The notes beneath the pieces were generated by a model. It did not search any database, had not been told where the DNA came from, and worked only from the letters and a program-made list of their open reading frames with translations. Below, piece by piece: positions 1 through 5,357 of a DNA stretch of 12,886 bases. Within the stretch, counting starts at the first letter, position 1; every line of letters begins with the position of its first letter. This DNA is from Candidatus Iainarchaeum sp. (GTDB lineage Archaea; Micrarchaeota; Micrarchaeia; Anstonellales; Bilamarchaeaceae), in assembly GCA_028711485.1 (NCBI GenBank), contig JAQTSF010000014.1, positions 1 to 12,886 of the forward strand, read 5' to 3'. Made by a program: the position numbers and the translations under genes.

Positions 1-1
1 T

Positions 2-160
2 TATTCATCTAGATATAGATTAGATAAAATACATGCTGAGAGAATTAAAAACTTAAAAAATGTTTTTTTATTTGATCAACCTGAGGGAGGTCATGCAGTA
101 GTAAGAAACATTAGAGATTCAAAAAAATTAATCGAAATTATAAAAAATAGTTTTTACTAA
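2..160 (+). CDS. C-terminal end of an unidentified protein (5' end outside window)
   Basis: An open frame of 52 codons runs from the left edge to a TAA at 158-160. The protein end contains the segment DQPEGGHAVV followed by a charged helix that ends in KNSFY. A Gly-Gly-His loop followed by a C-terminal helix is reminiscent of the catalytic-histidine region of alpha/beta hydrolases, but the fragment is too short to assign. It converges on the next gene with only three bases between the two stop codons, which fits a real gene end in a compact genome. The function is unknown. Confidence 0.55.
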   Translation, partial: YSSRYRLDKIHAERIKNLKNVFLFDQPEGGHAVVRNIRDSKKLIEIIKNSFY

Positions 161-163
161 TAG

Positions 164-673
164 TTATTCTTCGATTAAAAACTCTATAAATTCTTTAATT
201 GTTTTTTTCTCATTAATTTTGGAATTCCATTCCCTTACTTTTTTCTCGTGCTCCTCAATTTCTTTTTTAGCTATTTCATTATTCTCTAAAAAATCCTTTT
301 TAATATCATCAATATTCCAACCAATTGGACATCTATGCTTCTTTTTATATTCTACTCCTTTTACTCCCAATTCAAAGGGATACAATCTACAGGCCATAGG
401 TCTATATTCATAAATACTGCATTTATTATTCTCAAGAAAAATACATTTTTCCGATCTTTTTCTATTAAGTGCAAGAAAACATTCTTTCATCTTTCCCTGA
501 TCAAAAATAAAAAATCCATGTGAAAACTGGGTTTCTATTCCATTGGCTTCAATTACCTGTATCCATTCAAATCCTTTTTTTATTTTTAATACTCTCAAAA
601 TATCCTCCCGAGTAAGTGCAACAGTGTAATATTTACAGCATTTTGAATTGCAGTATTCGCAGGGATTATCCAT
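164..673 (-). CDS. YkgJ-family cysteine cluster protein (UPF0153)
   Basis: This 169-residue protein has the YkgJ-type cysteine pattern. The N-terminus starts PCEYCNSKCC (Cys5, 8, 12 and 13). A central block reads CIFLENNKCSIYEYRPMACR, followed by LYPF and a later Cys-Pro. In this family the cysteines are thought to bind a metal or an Fe-S/zinc cluster; the biochemical role is generally unknown. The C-terminal 60 residues are highly charged and probably helical. The ATG at 673 is preceded on its strand by an A/T-rich box about 26 bases away and has no clear Shine-Dalgarno, so the mRNA is probably leaderless. It diverges from the CDF transporter with 32 bases between start codons. Confidence 0.8.
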   Translation of the reverse strand: MDNPCEYCNSKCCKYYTVALTREDILRVLKIKKGFEWIQVIEANGIETQFSHGFFIFDQGKMKECFLALNRKRSEKCIFLENNKCSIYEYRPMACRLYPFELGVKGVEYKKKHRCPIGWNIDDIKKDFLENNEIAKKEIEEHEKKVREWNSKINEKKTIKEFIEFLIEE

Positions 674-705
674 AATTTATTAAGTATTGCTTTATTTATT
701 TAATC
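674..705. promoter_or_regulatory. Interlocked divergent promoters for the YkgJ and CDF genes
   Basis: Only 32 bases separate the two start codons. On the plus strand AATTTATTAA lies about 26 bases before the CDF ATG. On the minus strand TTAAATAAATAA lies about 26 bases before the YkgJ ATG and so overlaps the CDF start. This spacing is what archaeal box A elements need for transcripts beginning at the ATG. It is inferred from spacing and composition only. Confidence 0.45.
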
Positions 706-1542
706 ATGTCTTTTTCAAAAGTCGGACTTATTTCCAATATTTTCCTTTTTATTATAAAAGGATATGTTGGCATACTATCCGGAAGTTTAGCTTTGCTTTC
801 AGATGCAATAAACTCATTTACAGATATACTTGCCTCAATAGGGATATTAATTGCAGTAAAAGAAGGGGAAAAAAGAAAAGATTCCGATCATCCTTATGGT
901 CATCATGCTGCAGAACCTCTTTCAGCATTTGTAGTTTCAATATTAGCAGCCATACTTGCATTTGAAATTCTGAGAAGTGCAATAGAAGGAATAATTTTTC
1001 CAAGAACTCTTACTATAGATATTTTTGTATTTTTAGTAATAATAATTACAATGGTAACAAAATTGCTTTTATTAATCTATTTCAAATCCATCGAAAAGAA
1101 AAATAAGGGTCAAGCAGTGCAAGCATACATTTTAGATAGCAGAAACGATATACTTATTTCGGGAGTGGTTTTCCTAGGTGTTTTCTTTACGTATTTTGAT
1201 TATCCAATATTCGACAGCATATCTGCAATTCTTGTTTCTCTTTATATTTTTAAAACTGCATTTGACCTCGGAAAGAAAAATGTGAATTTTTTAATGGGTG
1301 GTGCCCCGGATAGGAAAAAAATAAATGAAATAAAAAGTACAGCTTCCTCTTTAAAAGAAATAAAGGAAATAAAATCAATAAAAGCCCATTATTTTGGAGA
1401 TACTTTACATGTTCATATAATTGCAACCGTCAACCGAAATTTATCATTAATAAAAGTTCATAAAATAGAAGAAAATTTAATTTCCAAAATTCACTCTATT
1501 AAAGATGTTTCAGAAGTTTCAGTTCATATGGAACCAGATTAA
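706..1542 (+). CDS. Cation diffusion facilitator (CDF) metal exporter, possibly manganese type
   Basis: This 278-residue protein has the CDF layout: about six membrane segments in the first 200 residues and a cytosolic ferredoxin-like domain ending VSVHMEPD. Aligned by eye to E. coli YiiP, the helix-2 metal pair is Asn36/Asp40 (in SDAINSFTDILAS) where YiiP has Asp45/Asp49. The helix-5 pair is Asp144/Asp148 (LDSRND) where YiiP has His153/Asp157. The cytosolic site residues appear as Asp59, His62 and His66 in DSDHPYGHH. An Asn-Asp-Asp-Asp transport site, with no histidine, is what bacterial manganese exporters such as MntE show, so manganese (or iron) export is more likely than zinc. The gene is probably leaderless and ends base-to-base against the Lon-like gene on the other strand. 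Confidence 0.88.
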   Translation: MSFSKVGLISNIFLFIIKGYVGILSGSLALLSDAINSFTDILASIGILIAVKEGEKRKDSDHPYGHHAAEPLSAFVVSILAAILAFEILRSAIEGIIFPRTLTIDIFVFLVIIITMVTKLLLLIYFKSIEKKNKGQAVQAYILDSRNDILISGVVFLGVFFTYFDYPIFDSISAILVSLYIFKTAFDLGKKNVNFLMGGAPDRKKINEIKSTASSLKEIKEIKSIKAHYFGDTLHVHIIATVNRNLSLIKVHKIEENLISKIHSIKDVSEVSVHMEPD

Positions 1543-2973
1543 TTATAATGTTTCCATTCCTGATTTTTTATCTTTAATAGAATAATCTGCCATACCTGCT
1601 TTCCAATAAGAATCATATCTCTCATATATCTGTTCTTCTATTGGTTTTGAAGTTTTAAGTGCTTTTTTAACATGATTAGCTTCAATTAATTCAGAATTCT
1701 CAAAAACCGCCATATCGCCAGATAATTTTATCAAACCAGAAAGATTTCTTAATCTAAGCGAAAGTCCATCTGGTGCATTATCAACTGTTTTTGCAATTCT
1801 TTTTGATTCTTTTATAAATTCTTCAACTGCTTTCATAGAAGCGTGAGGTATTTTAGAATCTTTTTCTATTTCCTGGGCAATAAACTGAACCATTTTAACT
1901 CTATTTTCATGAGTGTCTTTCATATTGCTATTCAACAATATTTCATAACCATCCCCACGTATTCTTGAACGTAGAGGTGGTATAAGATGCTCAAGATCAT
2001 TTATGTTTGTAGCACCTACAAAAATAAAATCACAAGGAACATTATCTACTTTTACAGAAGCTCCTGAACTTGTAGGATTTCTTCCTATAATCGGAAATTG
2101 TTTTTCTTGCATTGCTGTAAGTAAATATCTTTGCATTTTTCCTAAAGTGGATAATTCATCTATAAACAATATTCCCTCATGCGCCTCATGAACAGATCCA
2201 GGAATAACCCTTAAATACGGGGGAGTTCCTATATCTGGATGATCACCATAAGGATCATGTTTAACATCCCCTAAAAGTTCTGTTTCACTTGCTCCTGTTG
2301 CCTGAATAAACAATGTTCTGCTTATAGGTACTATTACTTTTCTTTTTGATTTTTTTTCAATCTGTGCCATTGCCCGCAAATCATTTTCACTTAAAATAAG
2401 TATCTTGTCATCTTCTGTTTTTTCATAAGTTATGGTTTCTTCTTTTCCATTATCCATCCTTCTTCTTGTTTGTATTCTCATAATTTCTCTTGGCCTTTCT
2501 TTTAACATTAAATCTTCAAAAGGGCTTCTTGTGGATGGCATTTTTTCTGCACCGCAGTTTGGGCAGAACATAACATAAGAACTGCTTGGTTCCCCGCATC
2601 TTTTACATCTTAATCCAAATTTTTCAGATATGAATGTTGGAACCTGGGAAATATCAACAACTTTTCCCAAAGAAGGTCTGGGCATATTTTCTTTTTTTAA
2701 TTCCTCTCCTTTTCTTAAATTAAGTATTGGTCTTTCAGGAAAAGATTCATTATGAACAACTGAAATTTCCATTGTTGGTTTTGGAAGAACTGATGCTATT
2801 GCTTTTGCAATCATAGATTTTCCTGTTCCTGGAGGGCCAACTAATAATAAATGCCTTCTTTGTTTTGGAACTATTTTGGCTATGGCTACTGCTTCCCCCT
2901 GCCCGATAACTCTTTCAAAAAGGTCAAGAGGTATTTTTATTTCTGCTGTTGAAGAAAAATCCAAATCTCCCAT
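1543..2973 (-). CDS. Lon-B-like AAA+ ATPase with inserted zinc ribbon, no protease domain
   Basis: This 476-residue protein matches the ATPase part of archaeal LonB. Walker A is GPPGTGKS at residues 46-53, followed by IAKAIASVLP. Walker B is ILFIDE at 268-273 with the LonB-like context VKHDPYGDHPDIGTPP upstream. A sensor/Arg-finger segment PLRSRIRGDGYE follows, and then the helical lid domain. Between Walker A and B, where LonB carries its membrane helices, there is instead a zinc ribbon (Cys123, 126, 137 and 140) and a charged segment. The Ser-Lys protease domain is absent: the chain stops after the AAA lid at KKSGMETL. It may be an unfoldase or remodelling ATPase rather than a protease. The disulfide oxidoreductase lies just upstream on the same strand, 33 bases away, with a TATA-like TTTTTATATT between them. 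Confidence 0.85.
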   Translation of the reverse strand: MGDLDFSSTAEIKIPLDLFERVIGQGEAVAIAKIVPKQRRHLLLVGPPGTGKSMIAKAIASVLPKPTMEISVVHNESFPERPILNLRKGEELKKENMPRPSLGKVVDISQVPTFISEKFGLRCKRCGEPSSSYVMFCPNCGAEKMPSTRSPFEDLMLKERPREIMRIQTRRRMDNGKEETITYEKTEDDKILILSENDLRAMAQIEKKSKRKVIVPISRTLFIQATGASETELLGDVKHDPYGDHPDIGTPPYLRVIPGSVHEAHEGILFIDELSTLGKMQRYLLTAMQEKQFPIIGRNPTSSGASVKVDNVPCDFIFVGATNINDLEHLIPPLRSRIRGDGYEILLNSNMKDTHENRVKMVQFIAQEIEKDSKIPHASMKAVEEFIKESKRIAKTVDNAPDGLSLRLRNLSGLIKLSGDMAVFENSELIEANHVKKALKTSKPIEEQIYERYDSYWKAGMADYSIKDKKSGMETL

Positions 2974-3006
2974 AGAAGAAGTATATTAAGAAGAATATAA
3001 AAATGG

Positions 3007-3645
3007 TTATTCTTTAAGCGTTTGTATTTTTTGTAGTACTATATCTGGTGGATAGGCGCCTGAAAGTTCAACTATATCGTTTATCACTGTTTTAGGAACT
3101 CCCGAGACATCATATTTCATAGCAATTTCCCTGAATTCAGTAACTTCGTATACGTCCGCAATAATCTTATCATTTAGTAATGCAAAATCATTTGCAACTT
3201 TCATTGCTCCTGGACAATAAGGGCAGGAAGGAGATACGAATACTTTGATATGCACTGGAAAGTCTATTGCTTTTACTTTATCCTTTAACTCTTTAGAAAC
3301 ATCTGGTTCTCCTTTGGAAATATCCAATATTGTTTGTATAAATGCGTTAAATTCATACCCCGCAGGAATTCCATAGTAATGTATATTTCTTTTAGAACTA
3401 CCAAACATAACTATTGCAGGCGCATCTTTAATGGAATAATTCTTGGCTTCATTCGATGCTAAATTATATTTATTATATAATATTTTTCCATTTGAAATAG
3501 TAGAAAGTTCTTCTAATAGCTGATTTATTTCCTTGCAATATTCGCAGTTTTCCGGGTTATCTGAATTGAAAAATAACAAAGAAACATTATCTTTCATTGC
3601 TCCAAACTTATTTTTTAAAACTTCCTGTGTTTTTTCATCTAACAT
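3007..3645 (-). CDS. Protein disulfide oxidoreductase, two thioredoxin-fold units (glutaredoxin-like PDO)
   Basis: This 212-residue cytosolic protein has two thioredoxin-fold units, each with a CxxC active site: CEYC at residues 34-37 and CPYC at 141-144 (context VFVSPSCPYCPGAM). Each unit has its cis-proline loop, DAPAIV near residue 76 and GVPKTV near 187. This arrangement is typical of archaeal PDO proteins, which catalyse formation and exchange of intracellular disulfides and are commonest in thermophiles. The N-terminal unit is the less conserved one, as is usual. The start at 3645 is supported by a Shine-Dalgarno GAGGTG six bases upstream. The gene lies upstream of the Lon-like ATPase and downstream of tRNA-Glu on the same strand. 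Confidence 0.92.
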   Translation of the reverse strand: MLDEKTQEVLKNKFGAMKDNVSLLFFNSDNPENCEYCKEINQLLEELSTISNGKILYNKYNLASNEAKNYSIKDAPAIVMFGSSKRNIHYYGIPAGYEFNAFIQTILDISKGEPDVSKELKDKVKAIDFPVHIKVFVSPSCPYCPGAMKVANDFALLNDKIIADVYEVTEFREIAMKYDVSGVPKTVINDIVELSGAYPPDIVLQKIQTLKE

Positions 3646-3651
3646 AGTTTA

Positions 3652-3703
3652 CACCTCGAAATATTTTCTAATACTTTAGAGTTTAAATTCTATATTTAAA
3701 AAA
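3652..3703 (-). promoter_or_regulatory. Promoter and ribosome binding site of the disulfide oxidoreductase gene
   Basis: On the minus strand TTTTTTAAATATA (3703-3691) is a box A candidate, placing the transcription start near 3665-3670. The Shine-Dalgarno GAGGTG (3657-3652) follows, with a six-base spacer to the ATG at 3645. The T-run at the start of this box may also end the tRNA-Glu transcript, so termination and initiation signals may overlap. Confidence 0.5.
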
Positions 3704-3722
3704 TTTATCGCTCCTGTCGGGA

Positions 3723-3763
3723 TTGACAACTTGCTGGCAAATTTTGGTCGCCAGACCAAAGCT
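3723..3763 (-). other. tRNA-Glu intron 3 (T loop, 59/60, 41 nt)
   Basis: The T stem CGGG and CCCG halves are intact, but 41 extra bases interrupt the T loop. Cutting after A59 (3764) and before T60 (3722) restores a 7-base loop, TTCAAA+T. The inner helix GCTT/AAGT abuts these sites and the right bulge is AA|T, as in the other introns. The central helix is weak (about two of four pairs), so it is a relaxed motif. Inside, TTTGGTC pairs with GACCAAA. Confidence 0.8.
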
Positions 3764-3784
3764 TTTGAACCCGAGTCACTGGAT

Positions 3785-3929
3785 TTCCCCCCCCAGCCCT
3801 TTTATAATCTAATATTGTACTTAGATTAAAAGGTCTAGGGCTAACCCCAAAACAGACAAACATTGGAACTAGTTTTATCTTAAGGTTTTAGTTAAGTTTT
3901 GTCATAAGAGAAACACAAGTCAAAACTTA
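3785..3929 (-). other. tRNA-Glu intron 2 (canonical 37/38 position, 145 nt)
   Basis: The intron starts directly after A37 (3930) and ends before A38 (3784). A clear bulge-helix-bulge forms. Loop bases 32-35 (CTCT) pair with GGGG (3790-3787). The left bulge is C36 A37|T and the right bulge is AA|A38, followed by the anticodon stem TCCAG. The intron contains a long hairpin, the plus-strand complement of which is at 3798-3833, and a run of eight G at its 3' end. A related hairpin occurs in the intergenic region at 4628-4690. Confidence 0.88.
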
Positions 3930-3955
3930 TGAGAGTCCAGCATCCTTGACCGAAA

Positions 3956-4072
3956 TTCCCAAATATGAGAAAATACTCATACTTTTTGTCAGACCAATAA
4001 GCATAGTTTATGCGAATGGTTTTTTGCAACCATGCTTTTTGCCATGAGTTTATAATAAGTCAAAAAGCTGGT
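3956..4072 (-). other. tRNA-Glu intron 1 (D loop, non-canonical position)
   Basis: The D-arm halves (ending AGT at 4073 and resuming before GGTCAAGGAT) are separated by about 117-120 nt. A splice model consistent with the other introns pairs T11-A14 (TCTA) with TGGG at 3961-3958, followed by a bulge cut AA|T. This leaves a few extra pyrimidines in the D loop, so the 3' junction could be up to three bases further in. Internal hairpins include GCTTTTTG/CAAAAAGC, ATGGTT/AACCAT, GCATA/TATGC and ATGAG/CTCAT. The last block is shared with tRNA-His intron 2. Confidence 0.8.
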
Positions 4073-4115
4073 ACTAGACTACAGGAGCAATTAGTTTTAA
4101 TTAATTCACAAAATA

Positions 4116-4123
4116 ATTTAAAT
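4116..4123. promoter_or_regulatory. Palindromic TATA box shared by tRNA-Glu (-) and DUF202 gene (+)
   Basis: ATTTAAAT is a perfect palindrome in the 57-base gap between the tRNA-Glu 5' end (4088) and the DUF202 ATG (4146). Its centre is about 26 bases from the DUF202 ATG, giving a leaderless mRNA. In the other direction it is about 31 bases from the tRNA 5' end, giving a leader of about 5 nt. One TATA-binding site could therefore serve both directions. Confidence 0.6.
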
Positions 4124-4145
4124 ATAGTATATTTATCTTTTAATT

Positions 4146-4427
4146 ATGAAAAAATCAAATACTCTTGAAAATGAAAGAAATCAACTTGCAATAGAAAGAA
4201 CCAAATATGCTGAAGAAAGAACTAATTTAGCATATATAAGAACGGGATTTAGCATAATGATTGCAGGAATATTTTTTACTGGATTTTTTGGTGAAGGTAT
4301 TTATCATTATATTGGTTATGGGATAATTTTTATCGGAATTTTGTTTAGCCTCTATGGCATACTTTCCCATAGAAAATCAACGGAAATTCTAAGGAGAATA
4401 GAAGAAAAATTTAAGAAGGTAAAATAA
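4146..4427 (+). CDS. DUF202-family small membrane protein
   Basis: This 93-residue protein has the DUF202 signature: a charged N-terminus with repeated ER motifs (LAIERTKYAEERTNLAYIRTGFS, residues about 18-40). Two hydrophobic helices follow, near residues 39-54 and 57-74, and then a basic tail (RKSTEILRRIEEKFKKVK). It is a predicted two-span inner-membrane protein whose function is not established for the family. The ATG sits 26 bases after a TATA box, so the mRNA is probably leaderless. Its 3' end overlaps the convergent 48-residue ORF by 17 bases. Confidence 0.85.
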   Translation: MKKSNTLENERNQLAIERTKYAEERTNLAYIRTGFSIMIAGIFFTGFFGEGIYHYIGYGIIFIGILFSLYGILSHRKSTEILRRIEEKFKKVK

Positions 4428-4557
4428 CTACCTCTTTTTTTATTGGAGTGGGGGAAAAGCTGTTTTCAACTAGGTCAAACATATCTTCCTGACTTAAACC
4501 TAGTTTTGCACCTTTGTATCCCGCCATTATAAGTTGTTTTATTTTTTCCTTATTCAT
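4411..4557 (-). CDS. Hypothetical small protein, 48 residues
   Basis: An ATG at 4557 opens 48 codons, beginning MNKEKIKQLIMAGYKGAKLG and continuing through a second predicted helix LSQEDMFDLVENSF to a basic C-terminal strand ending VVILPS. Support comes from the signals in front. A Shine-Dalgarno-like AAGGTGG ends five bases before the ATG, and TTTATAAA lies at 4595-4602, about 40 bases upstream. The protein is not recognised; two short helices could form a small helix-turn-helix-like fold, but that is speculation. It converges with and overlaps the DUF202 gene end by 17 bases. Confidence 0.55.
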   Translation of the reverse strand: MNKEKIKQLIMAGYKGAKLGLSQEDMFDLVENSFSPTPIKKEVVILPS

Positions 4558-4562
4558 CAAAA

Positions 4563-4602
4563 CCACCTTGGGATTTATCTATTTGAAGATTAGGTTTATA
4601 AA
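4563..4602 (-). promoter_or_regulatory. Promoter and Shine-Dalgarno of the 48-residue ORF
   Basis: On the minus strand TTTATAAA (4602-4595) is a good box A. The expected start lies near 4570, followed by GGTGG (4567-4563) and a five-base spacer to the ATG. The TTTATAAA is palindromic and could also drive plus-strand transcription starting near 4625, just before the hairpin at 4628. Confidence 0.45.
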
Positions 4603-4627
4603 GAAAATTAGGGGGGTGGCTTCCGAC

Positions 4628-4673
4628 CATAGCCTTTTAGCTTCTAAATATTTACTTATGTTAAAAGGCTATG
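4628..4673. repeat. 12-bp perfect hairpin related to tRNA-Glu intron 2
   Basis: CATAGCCTTTTA (4628-4639) pairs perfectly with TAAAAGGCTATG (4662-4673) around a 22-base A/T-rich loop. The interval 4633-4690 resembles plus-strand 3798-3858, which lies inside tRNA-Glu intron 2. Shared blocks in order are CCTTTTA, TCTAA, TATT, TACTTA, TTAAAAGG and CCCAAAAC. The strand of any transcript is unclear. The region 4558-4798 holds no gene that I can support apart from this hairpin and the next one. Confidence 0.65.
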
Positions 4674-4728
4674 CGACCCAAAACCAACAATACTTAGCAA
4701 TTATCCTAGAAATACAATAAGAAATTAG

Positions 4729-4774
4729 GGGAACAGGCACAAAAATATTGGAGGTGGGAGGCGTGCCTATTCCC
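4729..4774 (-). other. Hairpin with anti-Shine-Dalgarno-like loop (small RNA or terminator of the regulator gene)
   Basis: GGGAACAGGCAC (4729-4740) pairs with GTGCCTATTCCC (4763-4774) around a 22-base loop. As plus-strand RNA one pair is a C-A mismatch; as minus-strand RNA the same position is a G-U wobble, so the minus strand gives an unbroken 12-bp stem. The minus-strand loop contains CCCACCTCC, the same as the pyrimidine-rich anti-Shine-Dalgarno of 16S rRNA. It lies 25 bases after the stop of the winged-helix gene on that strand, so it could be its transcript end or a processed small RNA. The sequence GAAATTAGGGG occurs both here (4721) and, nearly identically, before the preceding hairpin (4603). 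Confidence 0.5.
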
Positions 4775-4798
4775 AATTCAACCCTTTGGTCTATTTTG

Positions 4799-5233
4799 TT
4801 ACTTTGGGAGGAAATAAACCGTTCGCCCTACTTGCTTTTTATCAAGCAGGCTTAGGGAGTATAATCTGTTAAGTCTCGCGGAGGCTGCATTTTTTCCCTT
4901 ATATTTGAATCTGTTTTGTATGTCTGCTGCAGTTACTTTTCCAAGCTCTTTTATTGCATTCATAATCTCTTCGTCTATTTTCGGAAGCATTCTTTCTTCT
5001 TCAATTGTTTCATATTTCTTTTGTTGCAGGCTATTTTGCAGTTCCTCTATCCTTCTCAGAAGTGTCTTAAGTATTCTGTTGGTATTTTCCCTTTCTTCAA
5101 GGAGTTTGTACACCAACTCTCCAAGAATCACCGGATCCTTGAATTTTTCTATATTCTCCGCGAGATCAGCACCTACTTCCTTGTTGAGCGCAGGTTCGCT
5201 ACTTTTATATTCCTTTTGTTTTACATCTTTCAT
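4799..5233 (-). CDS. Winged-helix transcriptional regulator with N-terminal coiled coil
   Basis: This 144-residue protein has a charged N-terminus, then a heptad-rich helix (about residues 35-85, VYKLLEERENTNRILKTLL onward) likely to dimerise. A C-terminal winged-helix domain follows (about 85-144): helix DEEIMNAIKELGKV, a turn-helix TAADIQNRFKY..NAASARLNRLYSLSLL, and wing strands DKKQVGRTVYFLP. It is probably a DNA-binding repressor or activator; the target is unknown. The start at 5233 is supported by GGCGTGATC, a Shine-Dalgarno-like sequence, five bases upstream. Phased TCATGA palindromes lie between its TATA box and its ATG, suggesting autoregulation. It diverges from the cupin gene. Confidence 0.75.
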   Translation of the reverse strand: MKDVKQKEYKSSEPALNKEVGADLAENIEKFKDPVILGELVYKLLEERENTNRILKTLLRRIEELQNSLQQKKYETIEEERMLPKIDEEIMNAIKELGKVTAADIQNRFKYKGKNAASARLNRLYSLSLLDKKQVGRTVYFLPK

Positions 5234-5258
5234 ATTATGATCACGCCTTTGCGCATGT

Positions 5259-5311
5259 TCATGATCTCATCACAGAACAATCATGATTGTATCATGATAC
5301 ATTTTTTAAAC
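5259..5311. promoter_or_regulatory. Operator array of phased TCATGA palindromes plus TATA box
   Basis: Two perfect palindromes abut: CAATCATGATTG (5278-5289) and TGTATCATGATACA (5288-5301). A further TCATGA core lies at 5259-5264. Core centres are at 5261.5, 5283.5 and 5294.5, that is 22 and 11 bases apart, so all face the same side of the helix. On the minus strand GTTTAAAAAAT (5311-5301) is a box A for the winged-helix gene, which puts the palindromes over its transcription start. That is a repressor-type position. Confidence 0.65.
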
Positions 5312-5357
5312 CTATCTTTTTTAAAAAATTTATCGTCTTAATAAAAGTTGTGACACC

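Larger units (their letters stand above)
3709..4088 (-). tRNA. tRNA-Glu(CTC) with three introns
   Basis: The ends form a perfect 7-bp acceptor stem: GCTCCTG (4088-4082) with CAGGAGC (3716-3710), then discriminator G73 at 3709. T8-A9 follow at 4081-4080. The D stem is GTCT (4079-4076) with GGAT (3945-3942). The D-loop guanines G18/G19 are at 3951/3950. The anticodon stem is CTGGA (3940-3936) with TCCAG (3783-3779), a perfect 5 bp. The anticodon loop is C-T-CTC-A then A38 at 3784, so the anticodon CTC (3933-3931) reads GAG, Glu. The variable loop is TGAC. The T stem is TCGGG (3774-3770) with CCCGA (3721-3717). The T loop TTCAAAT is completed only after an intron is removed. Removing the three introns leaves about 74-77 nt. 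No CCA is encoded. A TATA box at 4116-4123 places the transcript start a few bases upstream. Confidence 0.93.

Noticed and set aside
3723..3763. A strict bulge-helix-bulge for the T-loop intron
   Set aside because: Several registers were tried and none gave four central pairs together with a 7-base T loop; only a relaxed motif at 59/60 fits, so I report it as relaxed.
3709..4088. A large structured RNA such as RNase P RNA or SRP RNA, suggested by the long non-coding gap and paired ends
   Set aside because: None of the conserved cores of those RNAs is visible, whereas all tRNA-Glu stems, the anticodon and the T loop fit exactly once three introns are removed.
4514..4720. A 68-codon plus-strand open frame
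   Set aside because: It runs over the promoter of the small minus-strand gene and through the two hairpin regions, with no promoter or ribosome binding site of its own.
4600..4780. A further intron-containing tRNA around the intergenic hairpins
   Set aside because: GGGAATA/TGTTCCC could mimic an acceptor stem, but there is no T loop, anticodon stem or D arm in a usable arrangement on either strand.
4905..5341. Two long plus-strand open frames (111 and 141 codons) opposite the winged-helix gene
   Set aside because: Their Phe/Ser/Leu-rich translations are the usual mirror of a Lys/Glu-rich gene; the minus-strand protein has a recognisable winged-helix domain and the frames run through the operator array.
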